Made by a program: the position numbers and the translations under genes
Notes under the pieces: generated by a model
The model's database searches: none
Told to the model about the DNA's origin: nothing
Seen by the model: the letters and a program-made list of their open reading frames with translations, nothing else
Source: Alphaproteobacteria bacterium UBA4588
GTDB lineage: Bacteria; Pseudomonadota; Alphaproteobacteria; Rhodobacterales; Rhodobacteraceae
Length of the DNA: 64,000 nucleotides
Assembly: GCA_905182195.1 (NCBI GenBank)
Contig: CAJJAW010000005.1
Coordinates: forward strand, 124,001-188,000
Reading direction: 5' to 3'
In this document: positions 45,485 to 54,275 of the stretch, in pieces
How the letters are laid out: each line of letters starts with the position of its first letter
Numbering within the stretch: the first letter of the stretch is position 1

Positions 45485-46819
45485 ATGGCAAAAGATCTGG
45501 CAAAATTCGCTGAAGAAAACGGCGTAAAATATTTCATGATTTCATTCACCGACCTGTTCGGTGGACAACGGGCAAAATTGGTGCCCGCCCGAGCTATTTC
45601 AGACATGCAGGAAGATGGCGCAGGTTTTGCAGGTTTTGCAACGTGGCTCGACTTAACACCTGCCCACCCCGATATGCTAGCGGTGCCAGACCCTGAAGCT
45701 GTAATAATTTTGCCGTGGAATAAAGAGATTGCTTGGGTGCCAGGAAATTGCGTGATGGAAGGCGAAGATGTAGCCCAGGCCCCACGCAATGTGCTACGCC
45801 GCCTTATTGCCGACGCTGCCTCAGAGGGCATGCATGTCAAAACTGGGATTGAAGCCGAGTTCTTTTTGCTTACCCCTGCAGGCGATCAGATATCTGATCC
45901 GTACGACACCGCCGCCAAGCCTTGCTATGACCAACAAGCATTCATGCGCCGCTTAGATGTAATCCGAGAAATTAGCGATTACATGCTAGATCTGGGCTGG
46001 GGCGCCTATCAAAACGACCATGAAGACGCAAATGGCCAGTGGGAAATGAACTGGGATTTTGATGATGTGTTAAAAACAGCTGACAAGCACAGTTTCTTTA
46101 AGTTTATGACCAAAACTGTTGCAGAGAAGCATGGCTACCGGGCCACTTTCATGCCTAAGCCCATCGAAGGGCTAACCGGAAATGGCTGCCACGCGCATAT
46201 CTCTGTTTGGGATGCGCCAGGGGCTGCGGCTAAAATTAATGTCTTTGCGATGGACGCCAATGATAGCAGCCAAACTGCTGAGTTGGGCCTGTCAGAAAAG
46301 GGTCGGTACTTCTTGGGCGGTATCATGAAGCACGCCTCTGCCTTGGCGGCAATCACCAACCCAACGGTCAACAGCTTCAAACGCATCAACGCCCCACGTA
46401 CAATGTCAGGCGCCACTTGGGCCCCCAATACGGTGACTTGGACTGGAAACAACCGTACGCATATGGTGCGGGTTCCCGGCCCCGGCCGTTTTGAATTGCG
46501 CCTCCCAGATGGCGCTGTGAATCCTTACCTGTTGCAAGCCGTCATCATTGCAGCAGGCTTGTCCGGGGTGCGCTCCAAATCCGACCCTGGCAAACGCCAT
46601 GACATCGACATGTATGCCGAAGGTCACAAAGTTCGTGGCGCGCCAAAACTGCCACTAAATATGCTTGATGCGTTACGCGAGTATGACAAAGATAAAGGCC
46701 TGAAAGATGCTATGGGAGAGGAATTCTCTGCCGCCTATCTGAAAATGAAACATTCGGAATGGAATGATTTCTGCCGCCACTTCAGCGATTGGGAGAAATC
46801 CAATACGATGGATATCTAA
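45485..46819 (+). CDS. gmaS: GmaS, gamma-glutamylmethylamide synthetase (glutamine synthetase type III-like)
   Basis: GmaS joins methylamine to glutamate using ATP, the entry step for monomethylamine. The 444-residue protein is glutamine-synthetase-like. Glu residues of the metal sites are in GIEAEFFLL and NDHEDANGQWEMNW; the GNGCHAHISVWD loop and the VNSFKRINAPRTMSGATWAP and PGPGRFELRLPDGAVNPYL blocks follow. The N-terminus MAKDLAKFAEENGVKYFMIS is what I associate with marine GmaS. The upstream site AGGGGA is adequate. Ordinary GlnA is less likely given the mgs/mgd/tmm neighbours. Confidence 0.88.
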   Translation: MAKDLAKFAEENGVKYFMISFTDLFGGQRAKLVPARAISDMQEDGAGFAGFATWLDLTPAHPDMLAVPDPEAVIILPWNKEIAWVPGNCVMEGEDVAQAPRNVLRRLIADAASEGMHVKTGIEAEFFLLTPAGDQISDPYDTAAKPCYDQQAFMRRLDVIREISDYMLDLGWGAYQNDHEDANGQWEMNWDFDDVLKTADKHSFFKFMTKTVAEKHGYRATFMPKPIEGLTGNGCHAHISVWDAPGAAAKINVFAMDANDSSQTAELGLSEKGRYFLGGIMKHASALAAITNPTVNSFKRINAPRTMSGATWAPNTVTWTGNNRTHMVRVPGPGRFELRLPDGAVNPYLLQAVIIAAGLSGVRSKSDPGKRHDIDMYAEGHKVRGAPKLPLNMLDALREYDKDKGLKDAMGEEFSAAYLKMKHSEWNDFCRHFSDWEKSNTMDI

Positions 46820-46889
46820 GAGGGTTCAAACCACACAGATATTCAAAATAAGTGCCAAAAGGCGCAGTTTTATACTTTTATACAGCAGA

Positions 46890-47274
46890 TCAACGCGGCA
46901 AATGTCGCCCTGCTTTGCGGTGTGTGAACCAGACCAAATAGGCCACAACAACCAGCGACATACAGGTGCCCAAGACAATTAAGCCAGCCCCCGGTGCGGA
47001 TCCGATCACCCATAGCGCTTGAAGCATGGTTACCACCACTCCCAGCAAGGATAGAAGCAAGACAGGGCGCGCGACGGCTCTGCGCACCAACATCAACGCG
47101 CTGCCCAATGCCCCACCAAACACGGCGATCACAAAAGATGAAGACACCCAACCCGGCCGACCTGTTGATCACCACCCAATAGGCCTCAGGAAATTGTGCC
47201 AGCACCTCAGGGTCGGCTTGGATGATGTAATTGTAGCAGCCCGTAACGCTCCAAATCAGACCAAACGCGCCCAC
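46890..47274 (-). pseudogene. Small integral membrane protein of unknown function, apparently frameshifted
   Basis: The reading starts with a GTG at 47274: GAFGLIWSVTGCYNYIIQAD, then LAQFPEAYWVVIN. It then needs a single-base shift near 47140-47165 to continue as GWVSSSFVIAVFGGALGSAL and two or three more hydrophobic helices to GRHLPR at 46890. The whole matches a four-helix membrane protein type (about 127 residues) that I know from many proteobacteria without a function. An in-frame stop just upstream of the GTG leaves the true start uncertain. It converges on gmaS and lies between gmaS and tmm. Confidence 0.55.
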
Positions 47275-47560
47275 TGCCCAAAATTTTGCATCCTAGGTTT
47301 TGAGTATTCAGTCGTTGGAATTTCCTTTTGGTTTGATTGCAAAGTAATCGTATGCGATACGTTCCCACGACAGTATCATATCACAAATACCACCCATATT
47401 TCCACCGAAGTTTGCGGCCCGGCCTTTGTGTCAGTTATCACCTTTATGAACGCCCAAAAATATTGTTTCATACGGGAGTTAGCCGTCAAAATCATATGGA
47501 CAACTTGACTTTCAAACTGGCCACGCTTTCAATCATCCCAACAAACGATAGGGACCTTTC

Positions 47561-48898
47561 ATGACAAAACGCGTTGCCATAATCGGCGCTGGCCCGTCGG
47601 GGCTAGCGCAATTACGAGCCTTTCAATCTGCAAAGGATAAAGGAGCTAGCATCCCAGAGGTTGTATGCTTTGAGAAGCAATCCGATTGGGGCGGACTTTG
47701 GAATTACTCTTGGCGCACGGGCGTTGATGAGTATGGAAACCAATGCCACGGGTCAATGTATCGGTACTTATGGTCAAACGGCCCCAAAGAAGGTTTGGAG
47801 TTTGCGGATTACACTTTTGAAGAGCATTTTGGAAAGCCGATCGCCTCCTTCCCGCCGCGCGCAGTTTTATTCGACTATATTAAGGGCCGCGTTGAAAAAT
47901 CTGGTGTACGCGACTTGATCCAGTTCTCAACCATTGTGCGCGATGTGCGCACCGCCAAGGGTGGCGGCTTTGAGGTAACAACTCGCGATGAGGTGGCAGA
48001 TGTAGACAGCACAGAGTATTTTGACAAAGTAATCGTCGCGACGGGGCATTTCAGCGTCCCTAATGCACCAGAATATCCTGGATTCGATCAATTCAACGGC
48101 CGCATTCTACACGCTCATGATTTCCGTGATGCCCACGAGTTTTCTGGTAAAGATTTGTTAATCCTAGGTACCTCTTATTCGGCGGAAGATATCGGCTCAC
48201 AATGTTGGAAATACGGAGCAAAATCTATTACGGTGGCACATCGTACCACCCCCATGGGCTATGACTGGCCAGACAATTGGCAAGAAGTTCCCAAACTGGA
48301 CCATGTGGAGGACACCACGGCGCATTTCATTGACGGCACCAGCAAAGATGTAGACGCAATCATCTTGTGTACTGGCTATAAACATCACTTCCCTTTCCTG
48401 CCCGATGACCTGCGTCTTAGAACCGCCAATCGACTGGCGTCGGCGGATCTCTACAAAGGTGTAGTTTGGACTAAAAATTCAGACATGTTTTATCTGGGCA
48501 TGCAGGACCAATGGTACACCTTCAATATGTTCGATGCACAGGCGTGGTGGGTGCGCGATTGTATTATGGATAGGATTTCTTTGCCAACAAGGGCTGAAAT
48601 GGCGCAGGATGTTGTTGACCGAGTTGCCGCTGAGGATGCGATTACAGATGATCATGGAGCAGTCGAATATCAAGGCGCCTATACTATGGAATTGATGAAC
48701 GAAACTGATTACCCAAGCTTCAATGTGGAAGCCTCAAACCAAGCTTTCTTTGAATGGAAGAAGCATAAAAAGATGGGTATCATGGAGTTCCGCGATCATG
48801 GCTATATTAGCCCAATGACCGGCACCAAAGCACCAGCGCATCATACGCCTTGGAAAGACGCGATGGATGATAGCCTAGAAAGCTACCTCGAAATTTAA
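47561..48898 (+). CDS. tmm: Tmm, trimethylamine monooxygenase (flavin-containing)
   Basis: Tmm oxidises trimethylamine to TMAO with NADPH and oxygen. The 445-residue protein has FAD motif [11 protein letters not shown] at residues 8-18, the FMO fingerprint [17 protein letters not shown] near residue 160, and NADPH motif [15 protein letters not shown] near residue 205. The Tmm-typical segments [37 protein letters not shown] and [17 protein letters not shown] are also present. AGGGACC lies before the ATG. The 286 bases upstream to the membrane-protein gene contain its promoter. A good hairpin terminator follows. Confidence 0.93.
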   Translation: MTKRVAIIGAGPSGLAQLRAFQSAKDKGASIPEVVCFEKQSDWGGLWNYSWRTGVDEYGNQCHGSMYRYLWSNGPKEGLEFADYTFEEHFGKPIASFPPRAVLFDYIKGRVEKSGVRDLIQFSTIVRDVRTAKGGGFEVTTRDEVADVDSTEYFDKVIVATGHFSVPNAPEYPGFDQFNGRILHAHDFRDAHEFSGKDLLILGTSYSAEDIGSQCWKYGAKSITVAHRTTPMGYDWPDNWQEVPKLDHVEDTTAHFIDGTSKDVDAIILCTGYKHHFPFLPDDLRLRTANRLASADLYKGVVWTKNSDMFYLGMQDQWYTFNMFDAQAWWVRDCIMDRISLPTRAEMAQDVVDRVAAEDAITDDHGAVEYQGAYTMELMNETDYPSFNVEASNQAFFEWKKHKKMGIMEFRDHGYISPMTGTKAPAHHTPWKDAMDDSLESYLEI

Positions 48899-48914
48899 GT
48901 GGATAAAAATATGA

Positions 48915-48946
48915 CTCCCAATTTGATGCCATCTTGGGAGCTTTTC
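48915..48946 (+). terminator. Rho-independent terminator after tmm
   Basis: CTCCCAA pairs with TTGGGAG across a 12-base loop, followed by CTTTTCT, 17 bases after the tmm stop. It separates tmm from the convergent tdm gene. Confidence 0.7.
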
Positions 48947-49029
48947 TGAACCAAATGCTCTTCATACAAGCACCATTAGCGTAAGCTACAAAGCCAGCGT
49001 CTGCGCATCGGTAGGATACAGGCTAGACC

Positions 49030-51399
49030 TTAGGACCTAGGCTTAGACTTTGTTGGGTCGTAATGCGCAAAAGGCACAATCTTAGCTGGCAGACGCTTCA
49101 TATGCCCGTCCAACTTGCCAATCTCAACCTCAGTATCAACCGCATGATGCGCCACATCCACTCGTGCTAAGGCGATGTTTTTACCCAAAATAGGCGAACG
49201 CATCGATGAGGTCACTTCACCAATCTGAGCTCGGCCGATATGTACGCAATCGCCATGTAACACGTCAACATTGCTGTCTATATCCAAGCCAACAAGCTTA
49301 CGTGCTGGGGTTTCTTTGCGGCGGATCAAAGCATCACGGCCAATGAAATCATCAGTTTTGGATTTGAGCGGCACGGTAAAGCCAATCCCCGCTTCAAAGG
49401 GATCGGTCTGATCACTAAAATCATAGCCCGCAAAAATCAGTCCCGCCTCAATCCGCACCATATCTAAGGCTTCAAGGCCCATTGGCTTTAAGCCATGGTC
49501 TTTTCCAGCCTCCCAAACTGAATTGAACACAGCTTCAGCATGTTTGGGATGGCAGAAAATCTCATAGCCCAGCTCTCCGGTATATCCTGTGCGTGACACA
49601 ACAATGGGAACTCCCTGATCATCACCTATGCGCGCTGGGGCGAAGCGGAACCATGCGAGTTCTTCCAAGGTTGGTTGATGCGGCGCCGTCCAAATAACTT
49701 TTTTCATCAGATCACGGCTCTCAGGCCCCTGCACTGCGATATTATGTTGCATATTCGTCGAGGCGCGTATTAAGGCTTTCAGCCCCAATTTATCCGCCTG
49801 ATCCCTTATCCATTCGCCACCATAATCCGATCCACCAATCCAGCGAAAATTATCTTTGGCCAAGCGAAAAACTGTGCCGTCGTCTATCATTCCGCCGTGC
49901 CCATAACACATGGCCGTATAGACCACCCCACCCACCGGCAAAATCTTCATGTTTCGGGTGAAGATATATTGGCACAGCGCCTCTGCATCTGGGCCAGTGA
50001 TCTCAAACTTGCGCAAGGGGCTGAGGTCCAGTACCACGGCTTTTTCGCGACAAGCGTGATATTCAGCCAAAGGCCCCGCTTGGGAAAAACAATTGGCCAA
50101 CCAATAGCCATTATATTCCACAAAATTGCGGGTATGTTTGGCAAAGCTGCTGTGAAAACCAGTTTCTTTTGTCATTTGTGGTTCCGATTCTGGCGTAGCA
50201 CGAAAGGCAATCGCGCGTTTGAAAGTCTCCGCGCCATCATAGGTGCGTATGTGAATATCTGTAGGGTTCCAGCCGTTCGCCGGTGAGGTGTCATCAGGGC
50301 ACGCCGAGCTGACGCAGACAAGATCTGTCAAGGCGCGCAGCAAAACGTAATCGCCTGGCCGTGACCAAGGCTCGTCACCATACATCACCCCATGATCATC
50401 AATTGCCGTGTTGAAAAAGAAATTTATGGCCATCCAGCCCGCACGCGGCCCCACGCCCCACTCTGCCAAAGCATGATTGAAGTTATCCGAACAATTGGCA
50501 TGACCGGGATAGCCGATATCATCATAGTATTTCGCAGCACAGGCCAAGGCAAACGCATCATGGCGACCACAGGTGTCTTGTATGACCTCCAATAGAGGCA
50601 TCATGTCTTGATCATAGTATTTCGCATGCAGACCCGGCATCGGATAGGCATGCCCCATCAGTGTGCGTGTCGTGGTCACATCCAGGGCATGCTCAATGCC
50701 CTTATCAAGCTTTCGCGCAGAAAAGCACTGAAAATCTGTACATTGGCGCCCATCAACATCATAAACCTGAATGTAATCGCCCGCTTTGACAAAATAGTTT
50801 TGAGCTGTCGCCGAATGAATGCGAATATCTGCAAGCGGATCGGCCAAAGGATCAGGCAGTTCAAACTTCACAGTCTGTTTGATAACGGCGCGTTTGACCA
50901 TTACCACCAAGGGCGTTGCCGTGTCCTGAGCCTCGAAATCCATAATCCCGCCGGGGGCTGCGATCACCACACTGCCCTCCTGCGCCACGCGCAGCTGCAC
51001 CTCAGTTTTAGCAGGCGTCAGACTATCAAAAAATCGAATAGCGGCAACGGTGGCAAGATCCACACCGCGCGCATCCAAGCCCATCCGAACCGACCGTAGG
51101 GACGGATCAACACCCGCCAAGAGCTTTTTCAGCCCCGAGGCATCACAATTGGACGTCTGATCCAAGAGGCCCGCATCACTGCGCCCCTTTTTATCCAACG
51201 TCAAAACCTCACAGGGCTGCCCGCCTTCGTCGTTCAACACCGAGATTTGATCACCCGGTTCCACCGCAATCAAAACCGCCCCGCAGCCTGGAACAACATA
51301 GCGTTCACTGCCCGGCGGCAGGGAAAACACCGAGGGCGCCAAAATGACGCTGGGTTTTGGGGGCCCTGACTGTACCTTAGGATAAATATCGTCCAACAT
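49030..51399 (-). CDS. tdm: Tdm, trimethylamine N-oxide demethylase (DUF1989 plus GcvT-like domain)
   Basis: Tdm converts TMAO to dimethylamine and formaldehyde, with the C-terminal domain offering the carbon to tetrahydrofolate. Residues about 1-390 are a DUF1989 zinc domain, with LEVIQDTCGRHDAFALACAA and VCVSSACPDDTSPANGWNPT supplying the Cys/His ligands. Residues about 420-780 are a GcvT-like domain (DLSPLRKFEITGPDAEALCQ; VVSRTGYTGELGYEIFCHP; PMGLEALDMVRIEAGLIFAG). GGAGG lies 7 bases before ATG 51399 (MLDDIYPKV); a longer frame to 51429 lacks a ribosome site. Length about 789 matches known Tdm. It completes a TMA-TMAO-DMA route with tmm and the transporter. Confidence 0.9.
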   Translation of the reverse strand: MLDDIYPKVQSGPPKPSVILAPSVFSLPPGSERYVVPGCGAVLIAVEPGDQISVLNDEGGQPCEVLTLDKKGRSDAGLLDQTSNCDASGLKKLLAGVDPSLRSVRMGLDARGVDLATVAAIRFFDSLTPAKTEVQLRVAQEGSVVIAAPGGIMDFEAQDTATPLVVMVKRAVIKQTVKFELPDPLADPLADIRIHSATAQNYFVKAGDYIQVYDVDGRQCTDFQCFSARKLDKGIEHALDVTTTRTLMGHAYPMPGLHAKYYDQDMMPLLEVIQDTCGRHDAFALACAAKYYDDIGYPGHANCSDNFNHALAEWGVGPRAGWMAINFFFNTAIDDHGVMYGDEPWSRPGDYVLLRALTDLVCVSSACPDDTSPANGWNPTDIHIRTYDGAETFKRAIAFRATPESEPQMTKETGFHSSFAKHTRNFVEYNGYWLANCFSQAGPLAEYHACREKAVVLDLSPLRKFEITGPDAEALCQYIFTRNMKILPVGGVVYTAMCYGHGGMIDDGTVFRLAKDNFRWIGGSDYGGEWIRDQADKLGLKALIRASTNMQHNIAVQGPESRDLMKKVIWTAPHQPTLEELAWFRFAPARIGDDQGVPIVVSRTGYTGELGYEIFCHPKHAEAVFNSVWEAGKDHGLKPMGLEALDMVRIEAGLIFAGYDFSDQTDPFEAGIGFTVPLKSKTDDFIGRDALIRRKETPARKLVGLDIDSNVDVLHGDCVHIGRAQIGEVTSSMRSPILGKNIALARVDVAHHAVDTEVEIGKLDGHMKRLPAKIVPFAHYDPTKSKPRS

Positions 51400-51494
51400 G
51401 TTTAGACCTCCGCACCACTGATGTTGCATCAGCGGAATAAATCTTTAATTAGAAGAATATCTGATTAAGGACCTTTCGGCAATAACCAGAGACA

Positions 51495-51662
51495 ATGATG
51501 AGCAACAATCAAATCAATTTTGTGGGGTGGGTTCTATTTATCCTTTCAGCACTAGGCTTTATCATAGCTTCGATAGGAAGTTTTTGGGGTATGGTTGGCT
51601 CAGTTTTCTTTTTAATTGCCTGCTTAGTTTTCTTAGTTCCTTTTTTTAGGCCTGATAAATGA
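51495..51662 (+). CDS. Small membrane protein, about 55 residues, coupled to the EamA permease
   Basis: This is a short gene, ATG 51495 to TGA 51662, with a hydrophilic N-terminus (MMSNNQINF), two hydrophobic helices (VGWVLFILSALGFIIA and MVGSVFFLIACLVFLV) and a charged end (RPDK). The stop overlaps the start of the permease gene (ATGA), strong evidence that it is translated. I do not recognise it. The ribosome site (AGAGA) is weak. It could be an accessory subunit of the EamA transporter. Confidence 0.6.
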   Translation: MMSNNQINFVGWVLFILSALGFIIASIGSFWGMVGSVFFLIACLVFLVPFFRPDK

Positions 51663-52501
51663 TCATCTCACTCGGCCTTGGGCTAGTCGCAGCCTTGTGC
51701 TGGGGCGTACATGACATCTGTGTGCGGTATGTCAGCCAGCGTACAGGAATAATGGCGGCCATTTTCACAGTGCTCTGCTTTGGGGCGCTGCTATTGGCGC
51801 CCATCTGCATTTATTTTGGCAACTGGGAGGATCTCACTAATCCCGCCTTGAAACGCGCTATTCTGTCGGGGGGGCTGTTCGCCCTCGCAAGCATCGCTCT
51901 TTATCAGGCCTTAGCCATCGGTCCTGTTAGATTGGTGGCCCCAATTGTTGGATCTTATCCTATCCTCTCAGTCGGGCTTGCAGCCTGGTCTGGAGAGACT
52001 ATTCCAGTCCTTCATATGGTTGCGGTCTTAGCCATTATATTTGGTATTACAGTTGTAGCTAGAGGCAACAGTGGAAACAGCCAAGGCGCCCAACGCCTCG
52101 CAATTCTATGGGCCACAGCCGGCGCGATTGGTTTCTTCGGCAGCTTTGCATCTGGCCAAGCTGCTGCTGCGCTAGGTGCAGATCTACCTGTCATCTTGCT
52201 GGCGCGATTAGCAAGCATTTTCACCATATGCTGCATAGCTTTGCCTTATCATATCAACTTGAGGCCTAGCATTTCGCAACTTCCGTTGCTTGCCGCGATG
52301 GGCGGCCTCGATGCTGTGGCTCTTGCAGTAGTGATTTACGCGGGCACACAAACATTTTCTACATTTGCATCCGTGACTGCTTCAATATTTGGACTGGTGA
52401 CAATCATTTTGGCCTGGGCGTTCTTGAAGGAAAAAATGTCACTAAAGCAATGGATGGGTGTCTTTTTAGTATTCCTATCCATTATATTTTTAGGTGTATG
52501 A
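51659..52501 (+). CDS. EamA/DMT-family transporter
   Basis: This is an inner-membrane permease of 280 residues with about ten hydrophobic helices and an internal two-fold repeat, the usual EamA layout. It begins ISLGLGLVAALCWGVHDICV and ends with LKEKMSLKQWMGVFLVFLSI, a typical second-repeat close. The substrate is unknown; the surrounding genes suggest an amine or one-carbon product being exported or a substrate being taken up. It is translationally coupled to the small membrane ORF and diverges from tdm. Confidence 0.82.
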   Translation: MIISLGLGLVAALCWGVHDICVRYVSQRTGIMAAIFTVLCFGALLLAPICIYFGNWEDLTNPALKRAILSGGLFALASIALYQALAIGPVRLVAPIVGSYPILSVGLAAWSGETIPVLHMVAVLAIIFGITVVARGNSGNSQGAQRLAILWATAGAIGFFGSFASGQAAAALGADLPVILLARLASIFTICCIALPYHINLRPSISQLPLLAAMGGLDAVALAVVIYAGTQTFSTFASVTASIFGLVTIILAWAFLKEKMSLKQWMGVFLVFLSIIFLGV

Positions 52502-52592
52502 AAATACTCGAAAAATAAATTAAATTTCTGAATAAACTTAATCCAAAATATTTAATAAATTCTCAACTATAAAAATACCAAATATCAAAGCA

Positions 52593-52985
52593 TTACGCTT
52601 TGACCGGAACCATTGTCCCCTGCATAAGGGCAACTTTAACCTCTCCATCGAACACATCAGCCCGCACTATAATCAAGCGCCGGCCTGATTTCTCAACATT
52701 ACCCACTGCCCGCAAAGGTCCGTCGCGTCCGGGGGCAAGCAAGTTAATTTTCATTTCCGCGGTCAAAACTTCAAACTCTTCCCCCATCACAGACAGCGCA
52801 GCATAGCCCGCGGCACTATCACCAATCGCAAATATCAAAGCCGCATGGGCATAGCCATGTTGTTGCAGACTGCCAGGCAAGATCGGAGCGATTATTTCAA
52901 CATAACCGGCACGCACCTCGCCCAGTTGTGCCCCCAAAGTTTGCATCATAGTTTGACGTTCAAAACTCTGATAAATTCGTTGCAT
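52593..52985 (-). CDS. PaaI-family (hotdog) thioesterase
   Basis: This 130-residue single-domain hotdog protein carries the PaaI-like blocks GHAHAALIFAIGDSAAGYAA in near form (QQHGYAHAALIFAIGDSAAG) and LTAEMKINLLAPGRDGPLRA. The likely role is hydrolysis of an acyl-CoA or damaged thioester; the substrate cannot be told. ATG 52985 (MQRIYQSFERQ) has GGGAG upstream, so the four-codon extension to 52997 is less likely. It converges on the EamA gene and lies upstream of no obvious partner. Confidence 0.8.
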   Translation of the reverse strand: MQRIYQSFERQTMMQTLGAQLGEVRAGYVEIIAPILPGSLQQHGYAHAALIFAIGDSAAGYAALSVMGEEFEVLTAEMKINLLAPGRDGPLRAVGNVEKSGRRLIIVRADVFDGEVKVALMQGTMVPVKA

Positions 52986-53077
52986 TTTCACTCCCATTGC
53001 GTTGATATAACATGGCTAGCCTTGTAAGTTAGCACAAAAACCCTGCCTTTGCATAATGACTTTTAGAGAGGCGGCAG

Positions 53078-53254
53078 TCACTGTGCTGCCCTGCCGAGAG
53101 GGCCCAAAAAGCTGATAAAATCAGCCCACTTGTAATCGCTAAAAAACCGAGGGCGCAAGACCATACGATTTAGCATCTGCACGTCAGCTTTTGACTGGTA
53201 GTGGCCGGACACCTCAGCCTCGGCACCAAGTACAGCAATATGATGAAACACCAA
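53078..53254 (-). CDS. Possible small protein downstream of folD
   Basis: This open frame of 58 codons starts with TTG or GTG (LVFHHIAVLGAEAEVSGHYQ) and ends FISFLGPLGRAAQ. Its composition looks protein-like and it lies 14 bases after folD on the same strand. There is no clear ribosome site and I recognise no family. It may be a genuine small gene, or the remaining tail of a longer gene that has lost its 5' end. Confidence 0.35.
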   Translation of the reverse strand: MVFHHIAVLGAEAEVSGHYQSKADVQMLNRMVLRPRFFSDYKWADFISFLGPLGRAAQ

Positions 53255-53267
53255 GGGACCATCGCGA

Positions 53268-54171
53268 CTAAGAGGTTAAGCCTTCGGGCTCAGGCAGGCC
53301 GTTCGCCCTGCAGGTAGCAGTCAAAGTATTGGCCAGGAGGCATGCAATAGTCATTGGACCCACGCCACCCGGAACCGGGGTGATAGCGCCTGCAACCTCA
53401 GCACAGGTGGCGTAATCTACATCCCCAACCAGCTTCATCTTGCCCTCGCCTTTTTCAGGCGCTGGAATTCTGTTGATACCCACGTCAATTACGACAGCCC
53501 CCGGCTTTATCCAGTCTCCTGGAACCATCTCAGCACGCCCAACTGCGGCCACGACGATATCAGCCCTACGGACAACATCTGCCAAGTCTTTAGTACGCGA
53601 ATGCGCAATCGTCACAGTACAGCTGTCACCGAGTAAAAGTTGTGCCATCGGCTTTCCCACGATGTTAGACCTTCCAATCACCACCGCATCACAGCCTGAC
53701 AGAGAACCAAAGTGATCGCGCAGCATCATCAAACAGCCTAAAGGCGTGCAGGGTACCATCGATTTTTGCCCTGTGCCCAAAAGACCGACATTCGAGATGT
53801 GAAATCCGTCAACATCCTTGGCCGGACTAATGCTGCTGATCACCAAATCTTCATTCAAATGATTGGGCAGTGGAAGCTGAACCAAAATCCCGTGAATGGC
53901 AGCGTCAGCGTTCAACTGATCAATCACCGCAAGTAAATCCGCTTCTGAGGTGTCTACGTCCAGCTTGTGCTCTACAGAATGCATGCCAACCTCAACGGTC
54001 AGCTTACCCTTGGACCGCACATAGACCTGACTGGCAGGATCTTCACCGACCAAAACCACAGCAAGGCCTGGTATAATAGCATGCTCAGCCTTCAAACGCA
54101 CAACATGTTCAGCCACCTGCCCGCGCACGCGCGCAGGCAAATGCTTTACCATCAATTATCTCTGCAGCCAT
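53268..54171 (-). CDS. folD: FolD, methylene-tetrahydrofolate dehydrogenase/cyclohydrolase (frameshifted near the start)
   Basis: FolD interconverts 5,10-methylene-, methenyl- and 10-formyl-tetrahydrofolate, receiving carbon from the mgd and tdm steps. Core motifs are [61 protein letters not shown] and [11 protein letters not shown]. The proper start is ATG 54171 ([12 protein letters not shown]) behind AGGAG, but a single extra base near 54135 puts it out of frame with the rest; the frame as given starts at 54155 ([10 protein letters not shown]). With the base removed the length is 300 residues, normal for FolD. An indel error is the likely cause. Confidence 0.88.
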
Positions 54172-54248
54172 TTGAGGTCTCCTAAGGCCTGTATTTTTTC
54201 TTTCCCATCACAGTCCATCTAGCCAAAACACTCTAACCAGAGGCATGC

Positions 54249-54266
54249 CCCCCACCGAAGTGGGGG
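54249..54266 (-). terminator. Compact GC hairpin after fhs
   Basis: CCCCCAC-CGAA-GTGGGGG, a 7-bp stem with a four-base loop, lies 10 bases downstream of the fhs stop. No T run follows on the minus strand, so it may act as an mRNA 3' end stabiliser, or as a weak terminator before folD. Confidence 0.5.
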
Positions 54267-54275
54267 ACGAAGGTC

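Noticed and set aside
48899-49029. Possible tRNA or small RNA between tmm and tdm
   Set aside because: The only structure is a simple hairpin followed by CTTTTCT, best read as a terminator.
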